The notes: generated by a model not told the origin, from the sequence alone. Counted from the first letter of the stretch, positions 23,901 to 35,609 are shown. The stretch: DNA of 64,000 nt from Tetracentron sinense (GCA_015143295.1 CM026552.1:60754944-60818943), one strand, 5' to 3'. Program-made: numbers and translations.

Positions 23901-26900
23901 AATTTTAAAATTTCATCTTAAATTCTCAATGTTTCCTTAAAGTTTCTTAGACTTCCTTAATTTTTACGTAACTCCTTTGGACTTCCATAAACTTCCTCGA
24001 AACGTATCAACTTCCTTCGTGACCGAAATTTATACCGAAACTGATGTTTAATACCTTGCCCTCCAAAACACTTCCATTTTTATTGGTATCGTCGTATGGA
24101 CAAAAAAACTTATTTGGGACATTAAAATTATAATATTTTCCAACACATGTCCAAATTTTCCTATGAAATACTTCTGTATTCATAGTTAACTTTTTTTTTG
24201 GTTAGAAAAAACCTACCTATGTGGTTGAAAAATCGATAAGTTTGGGCAAACTTCAATTTAACGTGTCGGTTTCATTCCCCAATGAAATGATATAAACTTG
24301 AAGTGCAAATATTATAGGGTTTTGGCGGCATACCTCATAAGTTTCAATATCGTTTTGAGTAACATCAACCAAAAAAGTTACACAACATCTTTATGAATTA
24401 CACGACTTTGATTGACCTGAAACAAAGTCGAACGAAGCCATGTAATTTATTTTTTTGATCGGTAATTGAAGTTATTTATTTTGGATGAGAAAAATCCACT
24501 TTTTTCCCAAAACCCTAGTTTCCTCCCTTTTCTTGAATGATCCCTATATTGGAGGTTCAAAATCTACTTTTGGTGATTCATCTCTGATTTTCCTATAAAA
24601 ACACTCATTTTGGGTGGCTTTAGAAATCAATGAGGATTTCCGAAATAAGGTAAATTGTTTTAAGTTTAAGTGCACTTTAATCACATTTTTCATATAAATA
24701 TGTTGCATATGATCAAATTGTGTGAAGATGCATCAAATTCATGCACATAATTTTAGGGATTCGAAGTGGATCTGAAAATGAAATTCAAAAAAAAAAAATA
24801 GAGATAGCTTAAATTCCCTAAATTTCACCCTAAATTTTAATATTTTTCATTTTAATCTTCTACATGCTAGTTAGATGCACCCGATCTTTAACTTGGTTGA
24901 ATTATTCATATTTTTCGAGAAGAAATTTATTTTTAAATTTAATATAAAATTAATTCAAAATGTTATTTTATTATACACATTGTATTAATTTGAAAAGCAT
25001 ATATGTTATATCTATATGTTTGTACTTAAATTAATTAGTGTTAATACTCTTAACTTAATCTACAAGTTGGGTGGCTAATTTTTTTAAATTAAATTATTTT
25101 GAAGATTTTTATTAAAGGATATTTAATAATTATTTTGTTTTATTTTAAAATGTTATGTTAGTAAATCATACAATAATTAGGCAAGTAGCCTTACACATTT
25201 ATATTGATAATGAATAGGGCTTATGATTATGGCTATGGGTCTTATAAATAGGAAACTACCAATAGTTTTGGTTATGATCAAGACCATGGTTGTCAAGACA
25301 ACTTGATGCAACAAACTCCATGGACGCCTAAGGCATCGTTTGATAAACAAATTCCTTTTAGCAGAAATCCCCCCCCAAATATTAGATCTTTATATGCTTC
25401 ATTTCTCTGAAAAACGGATCCTGCAATTCTTATAAATTGCTAAGTCTTCATTGTCAAGATACACTTTGATAGAGTCATCCTTTGAGACAATTCTAAGAAT
25501 GGAGATTTCGAGTGTTGGAAATAAAAAATGAAAAAAAAAAAAGTCTACAATTACTGTCAAAAGGGAGAAGGATTGTGACGGATAAAAAACAGGAAAAATA
25601 ATCAACAATGATAGTTGAACAAGAGAGAAATAGGGAAGAGAGTGTGGGACTAAATAATGAACAAAAAATAGCCTACCAGACAACTGTGACCGCCAAACAG
25701 GGGGGAGAGAAAGATAAGGAAGATGACGTACCTCTTCTTTTCCTTTCTTCTTTCTTCCTTCTTCTCGGGTATGTTCAAGAAAAGTAATAAAACATTATAC
25801 AAAAGTAAAATATATATAATTACGAGGCTTGCACTTGTTTCAATTATAAAATGCCTCTTAAAAAGGGATTTTTTGGGTCATTTAATTTTTTATTTTATTT
25901 TTGTTATTAGGCCGCCTAGGCTTAGTTGTGTGTCTAGTTGCCTAGGTGATGCATTTAATACTATGCAAAAAACCATAAGGGGTGTCTAGTTGCCTAGGTG
26001 ATGCAATACTATGGAAAAAACCATAAGGGGATCATCTGGTTCACCCAGGGAAACAGTGACCAATTGATCATCCATTGAACGAGAGAGCCCCGGTTAGCAT
26101 GAGGAAAACATAATTGACATTGTGCAGTCTCTTTTTTCTTCTTATATCTACAAGCCCTTTTTAATTGGATATACAAACTTTTAACATATTTTATGGTAAA
26201 AGACACGAGAAGCATATAAAATAACATTTTTTTGTTTTCCATACTAGCATCTTTAAAAAAAAAAAATTATACCCTTAAACAAACATATATCAATGTTTTG
26301 AATAATGGCCACCTAGGAGGGCAGTCGCCTGAGCCTAACAGCGAGCACTTGATTGCCTAGGCGTCACATGAAGCGATGCCTTGAACAACCATGAGCAAGA
26401 CCATAGATCTTTTACATGATTGCAGGTGTAGCTCAACCCTCAAACTACCTACAATTAGGGGTACTTATAGGTATTAATAAGACCAATACATTCAAAGTAT
26501 CTCACTAAAGTTACATGTCTTAGGCCCAATACTGCCATTACCTAGAGCAACAACCTTGTGGAGTTCCTTGTTGAAACTCAAACGATGACTTCGAGCCAAA
26601 ACCAAAATTCTATGTGCTTACAAGTGATGACTCATGAGTCAAGAGTTTCTGAGTTTTAGCGATATATCCCTTTCATAGATATACTATCATATAAAACACT
26701 CATTTATGTGCATATTTGGCTTTCGAGTTTCAGACATCGTATGCCACTTTACATGATTCTTATATATGATTATATATATAGTTTTATTTAAGTATTTTGT
26801 TATGTAATGAGTTATAAATGTGTCTTTATGCTTAGTTATTCATTTCCTAAAGTTACATCTTAGATTTCCAACATTTTCTTAATATTTTTTGCATTTTCTT

Positions 26901-29376
26901 AAATTATTAGTCTTTTTTTAAACATCCATAAACTTTCTCGAAACGTTTCCACTTTCCTACTTGGTGGAGCTAGTTCAATTTCAATGGAAGTCAAAAAAAC
27001 ACCTGAAGAATACTTGAAGCACTCGAAAGAACAACAAAAATTTCTAAAACTTGGAAAACACAATTAACACTCAACAGTGTTTTGAGTCAACCCTGAGTAT
27101 TGAGTAATCATCGATAGTCAAATTAACTTCAATGTGTTATCGATAAAAAAATAGAATAAAAATTTTCAACTTCAACATGTTTAGAGCTTTCCAATTGACG
27201 CTGCTAGTCAAAAAATTAAGGGGACAAACGATAACACGGTACTAATAATATAATAAGAGAATAAGTAGCTCCATTGACTTACTTGAGCACCAGCAAGCTT
27301 GTTATCCCAGCTGAATACGCCATAATCTGGCCCCCCCCAGAAAGCACCAGCATGTTTGGCCAGACCTGGAGTAGTAGCTAGCTGAAGGTAGGAAGAATTT
27401 CCTGTAGCATAATACAACCAAGCTCCACCCCAAACAAACTCATCCCAGTAACTGGTTGAATTGTAGAAAAGTGAAGGATCAGAGCCTCTCGGACTGTATC
27501 TACCACGTTGCTCCCTTGAAAACTTAAAGAGTGTTTTGGCACCATGGACGAGCTTCTGTGAGTAGGTCTTGCTGTCTTTGAAAACAATGGATGCAGCAGC
27601 TAAAGCAGCGGCCATCTCAGCAGCGAGATCTGAACAGCTATGGCATTCATATACAGGTCGTGGGTAATCAATGTCCTCAGGGCGCACCCAACAGTAATGA
27701 TCATTGGAATTAGTACCCCCAGAAGTATCCCCTGCACCAACCTGCCATGAAAGAAGAGTAAACCAGACTGCCTGTGTGTGAAGTAAATCTTGATAGACAC
27801 AAGTGAGTTTGGTTGTTAGACTCGGCAAAACTGTTAGACTGTCTAAGTAGCTTCCAAAAGCAACAAAAAGCAGGAAATAGAGGCATATTCACCGTAGCTG
27901 ACAGATTATTGTGGTCGGAGCAAAGAAAATGAGTAGAAATCAGTCTAGCCAATATGGCTTCCAAAGTTCAAATGGAGAGGAATTAGAAAATTTCCCTGAC
28001 AAAAATAAACTAATGGCACTATTGCTCCGTTTGTTTCGATGTAAAATAGGGGAAAACAAATAAAATCTGCCGAAATTGTCATCTCCACATGTTTGTCATA
28101 TTTTCATGAAAGAACACGAGTAACATAAAGAAAATTTTTGCCTTCTTTTCAAGAATGCAGTAAACCAATTAAAAAAAAAAAAGTGAAAAATTCATCTTTT
28201 ATGCTCCGTTTGTTTTGATGTAAAACAGGGGAAAACAAAAGAATTTCATGGAAAATGTCATTTTTGGCGTTTATTTTCTGTAAGACAATTGACATTTTTC
28301 ATGAATTTCATTTGTTTTCCCCTATTTTACATCAAAACAATCGGAGCATTAGTGTAAAAGATTATACACTGCAAATGATTTAATTGTGAAACCATTTAGG
28401 TGGAAATAAACGAAGCCTATATGGTTGAAAGGAATCCAATAAATCTTGACGGGAACAATGTATGATGATTGAGTAAACGGGTATAATTTACCTGTGCAGC
28501 AACCTTGTCTATGGTATCAGCAGAAGAATTGAAGGTCTTGAGGAGGTAATCAGTTCCCCACTTAATGATCTCTCTAACATGGTTGAGCTCTCCAGCAGCC
28601 TCGTATTTTGCGCTGTACTCGATTACGCTCCAACTCAACATGGTCATGGCAAAAGATGAAGGGAAGTTGAACTTGATTGCATCTCCGGCGTCATAATAGC
28701 CACCCACCATATTCTTGTGAGCAGAAGCATCAGAGAGGCCATCTCTCATACCGGAGTTACCCCTCCATGTAACGTTGTTATGTTTGGGTAGTGGCCCAGC
28801 TATAAATGCACAAATGAGAAAATAGGAAATCAGATGAAGGAAATAATAATAATAGATAGATAGATGTTTGCAATAATTCATAACCAGTTTGGATTTCTAA
28901 GCAGCAAGAATGAAAAAAAGAAAGTAATGAGATCTGATCTGAGAAGCAGTTAAAAGAAAAAAAAAAAAAAAAGGGGGGTTAGATTACAATTACATACATC
29001 GCTGGGCATTGAAGAACATAAGGGCCTTGTGGAGGGCGAGGGTATAATTGTCAGGGGGAGGGTGAGGGCGGTGGTGACGGGGCACGGTCTTGACGATGAG
29101 GGTAATGAGGCCAGCTAGGAAGCCGGAGACGAGGAGGGTTCCGACGGTCCAGACGAAGATCTTGCGGCTGACGATGATGCAACCCAGATCCACGTACTTC
29201 TTCTTCTTCTGCTCCCCAGGCCCAAGAAGCCAGCTCTGCTGTGTCTCATCCAGAGGCCGAGACAGAGCTGCCCTGTCGAAGTCCTGCAGGTTTCGGCTGC
29301 GGTCCTCGTCCGTCGCTGAATCCGCCGCATTTATCTCCAGAGGGCCTCCCCACGGGTCACGACCGTACATGCTCAT
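20526..29376 (-). CDS. KOR1-like: membrane-anchored endo-1,4-beta-glucanase, KORRIGAN class (GH9A), six exons
   Basis: Spliced CDS, minus strand: 29376-28998, 28799-28492, 27741-27283, 21439-21304, 21200-21028, 20927-20526. It totals 1857 nt (618 residues plus stop), close to the about 620 of the family, and every intron is GT-AG. The protein is a type II membrane GH9 cellulase, which in plants works with cellulose synthase at Golgi and plasma membrane during cellulose deposition. Visible: cytosolic tail with L-L (50-51) and Y-V-D-L (61-64) sorting motifs, one membrane helix at about 73-95, Y-Y-D-A-G-D (161-166, catalytic Asp), H-V-H-H-R (510-514), and Y-N-Y-T-E-P (565-570, catalytic Glu 569). 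About eight N-glycosylation sequons and a proline-rich end ([12 protein letters not shown]) are also present. The first AUG (29376) adds two residues before the conserved M-Y-G-R-D-P-W-G-G start at 29370; either may be used. Nothing is broken. Confidence 0.96.
21028..21200 (-). CDS. KOR1-like: glucanase exon 5
   Basis: 173 nt, completing Gly 428 through Gln 485. It contains G-R-P-Q-P-L-Q-Y and D-T-P-G-W-Y-C-G-P. Acceptor CTTACAG at 21201; donor CAG/GTAGGT at 21027. Confidence 0.95.
21304..21439 (-). CDS. KOR1-like: glucanase exon 4
   Basis: 136 nt, residues 383-427 plus one base, beginning V-L-L-S-R-L-R-L-F. Acceptor TTTTAG at 21440 follows a pyrimidine-rich tract. Donor AAAG/GTATGC at 21303. 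It lies 5.8 kb from exon 3. Confidence 0.94.
22453..23055. repeat. intron 3 direct repeat, copy 1
   Basis: Shares long collinear similarity with 24065-24650: AAACACTTCCATTTT start, CCTATGAAACACTTCCGTATTC, GGTTAGAAAAAACCTACC, and TGGTGATTCATCTCTGATTT near the end. Copies differ by many substitutions and small indels, so the duplication is old. Spacing of 1.6 kb could reflect LTRs of a small non-autonomous element, but no TG...CA ends are visible. Confidence 0.75.
24065..24650. repeat. intron 3 direct repeat, copy 2
   Basis: Partner of 22453-23055. The sequence just before it (about 23860-24030, with CATAAACTTCCTCGAAACGT) is similar to about 26800-26965, so at least three related fragments lie in this intron. 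Confidence 0.75.
25931..26030. repeat. tandem duplication, 52-bp unit
   Basis: Two units starting TGTCTAGTTGCCTAGGTGAT and ending ACCATAAGGGG. The second lacks a few bases. Confidence 0.85.
27283..27741 (-). CDS. KOR1-like: glucanase exon 3
   Basis: 459 nt, residues 230-382, phase 0 on both sides. It contains H-Y-C-W-V-R-P-E-D, the [14 protein letters not shown] motif, and [11 protein letters not shown]. Acceptor GGCAG before 27741; donor CAA/GTAAGT at 27282. Confidence 0.95.
28201..28349. mobile_element. foldback MITE in intron 2
   Basis: 149 bp, nearly a complete inverted repeat. Arms begin ATGCTCCGTTTGTTTTGATG and end with its complement CATCAAAACAATCGGAGCAT. A partial copy of one arm lies at 28023-28083 in the same orientation. 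No clear target duplication could be assigned. Confidence 0.7.
28492..28799 (-). CDS. KOR1-like: glucanase exon 2
   Basis: 308 nt, completing codon 127 (Ser) through residue 229. It contains G-N-S-G-M-R-D-G and the catalytic Y-Y-D-A-G-D. Acceptor TTTATAG at 28800, donor CAG/GTAAAT at 28491. Splicing gives N-A-Q-R-S-G-P-L-P-K-H, as expected for the family. Confidence 0.95.
28998..29376 (-). CDS. KOR1-like: glucanase exon 1
   Basis: 379 nt, residues 1-126 plus one base. It encodes the cytosolic tail, the basic K-K-K-K stretch, the membrane anchor and the start of the catalytic domain (F-F-N-A-Q-R). Donor GTATGT at 28997. An in-frame TTG five codons upstream is not needed as a start. Confidence 0.95.
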
Positions 29377-29720
29377 CTTCTCCTCTTCCAATTCTGCTCC
29401 TCTTCTGATGATGAAGATTTTTATTTATCTTCAAAAAAACAGGAAAAATAAAATACCAGATGGATGGATGGACTGAGAAGTTGAAGCTTCAGCAGCTGAT
29501 AGAAATATGATTCAATCTATCCTCTCCTCTTTCTTTCAGACGGAGATTGAGGCATTTAAACTTCAGATCTGAGGTTGTGTGAGTGTCGGTGGAAAAAGGA
29601 AAGCAAGATGAAAGGTGGAAGAAAAGCATCCGTCAATCTCTCTCTCTCTATAGACTCCCAACTCCCTATATTATATTATATTATATTATATTGTATGGTA
29701 TTATTCAGTATTGGGTTGGG
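29377..29720 (-). promoter_or_regulatory. 5' UTR and probable core promoter of the glucanase gene
   Basis: Between the start codon and 29600 the minus strand is pyrimidine/GA-rich, with a (CT)n/(GA)n tract at 29637-29650. A (TTATA)n-type AT run at about 29667-29695 could supply the TATA function. No exact TSS can be given. Confidence 0.35.
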
Positions 29721-30101
29721 TGGCCTTTCCCTTTTACATTTTTGTTGCTGACACTGACCTCTCCACTAAAAAATGGACACACCATCTAACTTTTTTTATC
29801 TTCTCTTTTCCTAAGCAAGTTGTAAACACGGTTCCAAATAGAAAAAGCATCAATACTAAAAACCCATAATTCTTGACTCTCAACAAATATCCTCCAAAAT
29901 TCTTCCTCTATAATTAGCATTTTAAAATAAGGGATTTTTTTTTTACCCCCTGGGTACTCTGTCAATTAGTGGTGGCATTTGAAGCTGGCCTTGAGGTGGG
30001 CATCTAAACCAGACAACCACCATAGATTGAGCCTACATGTCGGCATCTCAACCTACCTACTAAGACTGAACCTGATCACCCACAATAATTATAATAATAA
30101 A
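29721..30101. other. gene upstream spacer
   Basis: Unique-looking sequence between the promoter and the Mutator-like element. I see no gene, no LTR and no clear motif beyond T-rich tracts (29936-29945). Confidence 0.4.
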
Positions 30102-30110
30102 TAAAAACAA

Positions 30111-31443
30111 TGAGAAAATACATTTCCATCTCTTGAGGTTTGACGAAAATAAACATAGACCTCTCAGGTTTCAGAAAATACATTAGGTATCTTTACTTTT
30201 TAAAATATTGACACTTACACCCCTTCCATCAGTTGACAGTTAACTAATAGAAAGACGATGTCATGTGATAAAATGGTATGAACTACCAAAAATGCTTTCT
30301 AAAATTGTCATTTTTCACTTTTCTCATATACGAAATTGTCCTCTCATTTTAAATGAAGTCAAATCCTCTAGGGGTGACCACGTGTCCTTTTTGACACCCC
30401 TTGAGGTGGCCACGTATCCTTCTTGACACCCCTTAAATGGGATTAGATTCACCCACCCCTAGGGTTCACCCGCCTATCCTTTTTTTTTTTCTTCTAAATA
30501 TTAATTCTTTTTTTTTAATTTAAAAATTATTTTTAAGACTTTTTTAATATTAAAATATTTTTAAAAAAAGAATTAATATTTTTTATAAAAAAAACCAAGA
30601 ATGGACGGGGTGAACCGAAGGGATGGCCACGTGTCTTTTTGACACCCCTTGAAGTAGCCACGTGTCCCTTTTGACACCCCTTAACTGTGGTTAAGATTCG
30701 CCCACCCCTGGGGTTTACTCACCCATCCTTGGTTTTTTTTAATTAATTCTTTTTTTAAAATATTATTTTTTATTAAATTTAAAAACTATCTTTAAGGCTT
30801 TTTTAATATTAAAATATTTTTAAAAAGAATTAATATTTTAAAATAAAAAACAAGGATGGGAGGGTGACACCCCTTAAATGGACACGTGTCATTTTTGACA
30901 CCCCTTAAATGGGGTTGGATTCACCCACCCTTAGGGTTCACCCGCCCATCCTTGGTTTTTTTTATAAAAAAATATTAATTCTTTTTAAAAAATATTTTAA
31001 TATTAAAAATGCCTTAAAAATAGTTCTTAAATTTTAAAAAATAATTAATATTTAAAAAAAAAAAACAAGAATGGACGGGTGAACCCTAGGGGTGGGTGAA
31101 TCTAACCCCATTTAAGAGTGTCAAAAAGGACATTGTGGCCACCTCAAGGGATGTCAAAAAGGACACGTGGCCACCCTTAGAGGATTTGACTTCATTTTAA
31201 AATGAGAGGCAATTTCATATATGAGAAAAGTAGAAAATGACAACTTTAGTAAAGGGCATTTTTGATAGTTCATACCAATTTTATCACATGACATCATCAT
31301 CTGTTAATTGACTAACGGTCAACTGATGGAAGGGTTGTAAGTGTCAATATTTTGAAATGTAAGGATACCTAATGTATTTTCTAAAACTCGAGGGGGTCTA
31401 TATATTTTCATCAAACCTCAGGGGGTGTAAATATATTTTCTCC
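30111..31443. mobile_element. non-autonomous Mutator-like foldback element
   Basis: 1333 bp with terminal inverted arms of about 370 bp (30111-30480 and about 31060-31443). Outer ends are TGAGAAAATA and TATTTTCTCC. A perfect 9-bp duplication TAAAAACAA flanks it (30102-30110, 31444-31452), as expected for Mutator-like elements. The centre has three tandem units of about 245 bp with TTTTTGACACCCCTT and CCACGTGTC, each carrying AT-rich foldbacks. No transposase is present. Confidence 0.85.
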
Positions 31444-31452
31444 TAAAAACAA

Positions 31453-32026
31453 TTATACACTACCACTGTCACAACTGGAGGATTCAAATATTAGGGGATC
31501 GAATTTGGTCTAAGCCCTCGCCATCGTCTGGCTCAATCATATAACTAAGAGCCTCTTAAACTATCCTTTTAACCTTGGTATTTTTTTTTTAACTCCTATG
31601 GTTAAATTTTTTAAATATATTTTTTTTAAATTAAGGTTATATGGGTGAACTCTTAGGATTAGTGACTCTTAATCACAATTAAGGAGTGTCAAAAGAGACG
31701 TCTTGACCTTTGGGACGGAGTCTAAACGGTTTTAGTCTGGAGAGGGTCGGACGATATCCCATCCCATATATTAGGGTTTTTTTGTCTGATGTGTGAAAGA
31801 GTGTTGATGAAGGGATGTATGGGCGGGTTAAGTCTTTGGGAACCTTACGGGCCAAGATTTGGGTCACCCAAAAAAAACCATTACGGGCCAAGATGATGGA
31901 CAGGAGGGGGGATAACCGAGGGTGCCCCCAAATCCTTCGATCCAAGACCTAGTCCCTCAGGTATCGGCATCAACCCAGTTGAAATTTTTGCTACATAAAT
32001 TCTTCAATAATTATTGGTGTGGAGAC
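31453..32026. other. unassigned spacer
   Basis: No supported gene. The last about 50 bases before LTR E, joined to the bases after it (34732 onward), give a short open frame, discussed as a finding. Confidence 0.35.
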
Positions 32027-32861
32027 TGTAGAGCCTCGAAACTTTTGTCCATGTATTGGAACTTGTGCCAAGGCTTTAAACCTTTGTAATCTTCCTTTTT
32101 TTTGGAAATCTCTTGTAGTTTTAATAAGTTATTAAGAGGACATATTATAGTATTAAAAAGGCCTTAGGAATATTCATGGGTGTCAAAACAAATGATGGAA
32201 AGGGTTTTAAGTGTTAAAAGGAAAATGTCTTAACACTACCCTCAAATTTGAAAAGCTTTAGTTCGCTCATATCTGATTGGAATAGAGTGATTCTTGAATT
32301 TTTGGAAAGGTATTGGAACCCTCTTCGAGGTTCATGTTGATCACTTTTCCGAATTTTGAGTCGAGGTAGAGTCAAACGTCCGATTGCCGGAATCAGATCT
32401 GCTGCAAAAACGGGTTAATGAAACTCATTCGCATGTTAGTCAGCTTTAGGGGCAAAATGGTCTAAGAATAAAGAAGAATTAAAACAAGTACAAAACATAA
32501 AAGTTGTTTTCCTTTGAAAGACGAATTCAACGCAAATTGAATCGTCAAAATCCAACAAGCGAGTCAAAAGTTATGGCCAAAATACGAAAACGTGAAAAAC
32601 TGGAAACTTTCTGCAAAAGTTGCGTTCGCTCATAGGGACCTTACGAATGATTGTAGCGTTGCTACGAACGATCGTAGAGTTGCTACAATCGACGTAAAGC
32701 CCCGAAATTGTCGTAAACTCACTGGAGAAGTTACAATCGATCATAAGAACCTACGAACGATCGTAGAAAGGTACGATCGATCATAAATCACTACAAACGA
32801 TCGTAGATACGCGATTTTACTTCCTTTTGTGTGATTTTTTTGGGGTTTTCACCCTTTTACC

Positions 32862-32870
32862 TATAAATAG
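32862..32870 (+). promoter_or_regulatory. TATA box of LTR E
   Basis: TATAAATAG, just downstream of the palindrome array. Equivalent boxes: TATAAAAGG at 41859-41867 (copy G) and TATATAAA at 54273-54280 (copy L). Confidence 0.6.
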
Positions 32871-34324
32871 AGGATCATTAGAGCGTTTTTGGTTTACCCT
32901 AAACCTAGAAAGAGAGCTTGGGAGATAAAAGGAAATGAAAGAGGGTTTCCGAGAGAGATTCAACATTGGGTGACCTAGATCATCACCAAATCCTTGGATT
33001 CTTCAAATCCAAGGCAAGGCACACGAGCAATACCTCCTCCAAGCTCGGCAGCGACTCCATTCATGATTTTGGGGGGGTTTCCCTCCTCCATTTAAGGTCG
33101 ATACCTCTATTCCCCAACTTGCCATGTTTTTCTTCATTTTCTCATGATGCTTCCACATTTGCTTGCTTTTCCCTAAAAGTTCACATAATATGAGATGATT
33201 TTCTTAAATAGAGGTTATGGATGGTTGTGATATGATGAGAAAATAGAAATGATATTATACACATAACAAACACACATGAAATGCTTGATGAAATGTAAAG
33301 GATGAAAACAAGAATAAAAGACTTAAGAAAATAGTGAACACCAAGTGTTTGATGAACCGTATGTGTGAGAAATTAAACTAAGATTTTGACATTATGATTT
33401 ATGGATGATATGAGTGTTACTCGCTTTCTAGAATAGCATGATTGTAGATTTACTCACTTCCTAGAATTGCATGCTTTTAGATTTAATTGCTTTTAATAAA
33501 TTGTTGCCTTAAAGTGATATGTTCAATTGCTCCATGTGTTGAAATGCACACGACCCACGAGCACGACATGTAAATCATGAACTAGGATTTTCAAGCATGA
33601 ACACCGGGTTTTGATTTCACAAAAGACAAGAATAAAATGACTCGATTCAGGAACATCATGACAAGGCCAAACATAAGGATTGGTAAAACGGTGGGGCATA
33701 TCCTTGGGTATGTCTTACCGATTTTTTCACAAGGTCAAGCAAGATGTTAGTGTGCCTTTCAAGCATGCATGTTTCCATGAAGGGTACTTGCACCTGACTT
33801 CAAGTTGCTTCTATTGCATTTTCACTTAAAGGAGTTTATACTCGCGACTTCAAGTAGTTTTGACATGTTTCACTGAAGGGAGTTTACACTCCTAACTTCA
33901 AGTAGTTCAAGGGCACTAACATCCCAAGCATGCATGACAAGCAAACACGTTTAATTTTAAGCAAGCAAGCAAGCATATGCATACTCATGTCATGACAAGC
34001 ATACATGCATTCACATTCATGTTCATGCAGGCATGTTTTTACAAGTACAAGACAAGAACAAGACATGGCAAGACAAGTGACAAGACAAGTTTTCCAATCA
34101 TGAAAACATGATTTAAAATGTAAGTAACAAGGCAAGATAAGTACACGAGAATTTACCGAGGTTTCACCGATCATGATTTCAAGCATGCATGGATATCAAT
34201 TGTTTGTTGTTCTGTTTAATGTTATTGCTCTGCTTATTTTTATCATTATTATTATGCACAGTTCTATGACATGTTGGTTAGTAGTAGGTACCCGCTAAGT
34301 ATTCCACGCTCAGCCGTACTTTTG

Positions 34325-34459
34325 ATGTCGGCAGGTACTAGTGGAGCAATTGCTCATTTTGATATATGTGCTCCCGATCCATGGGAGGAAGAGGAGTACA
34401 TTGAAGAGGCACCTCAGGAGGATCCTCAACCTGGTGATGGGGACTATTGGCCTAGTTAG
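34325..34459 (+). other. conserved LTR small ORF, copy E (44 codons)
   Basis: ATGTCGGCAGG to TAG, uninterrupted, 44 residues. The core is P-W-E-E-E-E-Y-I-E-E and the end is G-D-Y-W-P-S. It shares F-D-I-C-A-P with copies A, B, G and J. Confidence 0.42.
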
Positions 34460-34731
34460 GTTTTTGTTAGTTGTCATCGAGCGTATGTAAGGGGGTTATA
34501 CTTGTATACTTTGTGGTGGGCATGTCCACCTTGCCTTTTGGATACTGTATATACTTGGGATATATTTGTTTATAGATATACGAGATAGATATTTTGATTC
34601 TGCTGTGTTATGTATATGCTTCCGTTGTGCATGCTTTGACTCTCTTTTGCAAGATGGCTTAGCAAGTCATGTCAAGTCTCGTCCAAGATTCACTCTAACT
34701 CCTAGGGTGGGTTTTGGGGCGCGACAGAGAC

Positions 34732-35609
34732 TATCAACACTTAAAGCTTTGGTTCGCATATACAACATTTTAGTTGGCATGCACAAAAATATTTGGTGCT
34801 TTTGGGGTGTTGCGACCATGATGCATGCAATGCAGCCAGATGTAGTCTGGACCCTGGGTAACAGTTTGATCACCGACTTTGTATTATAGAGGTTCAGTCT
34901 ACAACCATCGAAATGGAATTTTTTTTGGTTGTAAGGTATCATTAGGGCTGTCAAAGGTTCGGGCCTAGGTCTTATCAGGCCCGTCCCTCATTCGTAGGGG
35001 TAAGGCGCTAGCCCTTGAAGGGCTTGGTCTGGCTGGGCTCAAGCCCTACCCTCAAGGGGTCAAGGCCGATCTAGGACTCGGTAAGGGATGAAAGAACAAA
35101 AAAAATATATCATGTTTTACTCATGTGTTTATCAATTTTTTTCTACATTAATTGTCAAATTGACATGTAACCCTTCTCCTTATTTCGGTTTGAGACCAAC
35201 AATACAAGATAAGAATTGGCCTAATACATACTTCTTTTACGGTGAGGTCTTAGATTTAATTTATAGTGGGGGTTGGTGAAATTACCACCACACACTCCAA
35301 TTGTTATCGTTAGATTTTTAGATTAGTACAATTAGATTAAAAAATGAAAAATATTACAACTTATAAGAAGATTTGGAAAGATACTACACTTCTTTTGCAA
35401 ATACACACAATTGCTCGGTTAGGTTAGATTTATAAAAAATAAAAAATAAGGAAAAATGTGACTACATGTTTGTTACACATACAAGTAAGTCTTAACTTTA
35501 TGTTATTATAAATCTTAAGCTTATATATATATATATATATATATACTAGCGGAGCTCACTTGCATATTTGATAGTAAAAATAAAATAAAAAATTTAAGCA
35601 ACCTAAGAT
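34732..35609. other. unassigned spacer with (TA)n
   Basis: Holds a GC-rich GGGCTT/AAGCCC-rich stretch (about 34945-35090) that may be a decayed hAT-type end, and a (TA)12 microsatellite at 35521-35545. No gene seen. Confidence 0.4.

Larger units (their letters stand above)
21440..27282 (-). other. giant intron 3 (5843 bp) with old repeats
   Basis: Very AT-rich and without believable reading frames. It contains a pair of diverged 0.6-kb direct repeats (22453-23055, 24065-24650), a third related stretch, a 37-bp tandem duplication near 23360-23432 and a 52-bp tandem duplication at 25931-26030. The other four introns are 100-750 bp, so this one has been expanded by repeats. Confidence 0.85.
32027..34726 (+). 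mobile_element. solo LTR E of the main Ty3/gypsy family
   Basis: 2700 bp, from TGTAGAGCCTCG to GGGGCGCGACA. The 5-bp target duplication GAGAC is perfect (32022-32026, 34727-34731). The palindrome word here is ACGATCGT (about 32625-32810). TATA box at 32862-32870 (TATAAATAG). Small ORF at 34325-34459. Confidence 0.92.

Noticed and set aside
22453..24650. Intron 3 direct repeats as a complete TRIM/LARD element
   Set aside because: No TG...CA ends, primer site or target duplication could be found, so they are listed only as repeats.
25399..26242. Three frames of 77-94 codons in intron 3
   Set aside because: Hydrophobic low-complexity translations of AT-rich intron DNA; no homology signal.
29391..29391. 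Upstream TTG as start of the glucanase
   Set aside because: Plant nuclear genes start at AUG. ATG at 29376 or 29370 agrees with the conserved N-terminus.
29090..29476. 128-codon plus-strand frame opposite glucanase exon 1
   Set aside because: It is the antisense shadow of a conserved coding exon with arginine/serine-rich composition.
31679..31945. 88-codon minus-strand frame upstream of LTR E
   Set aside because: No domain recognised and it starts in repeat-like sequence.
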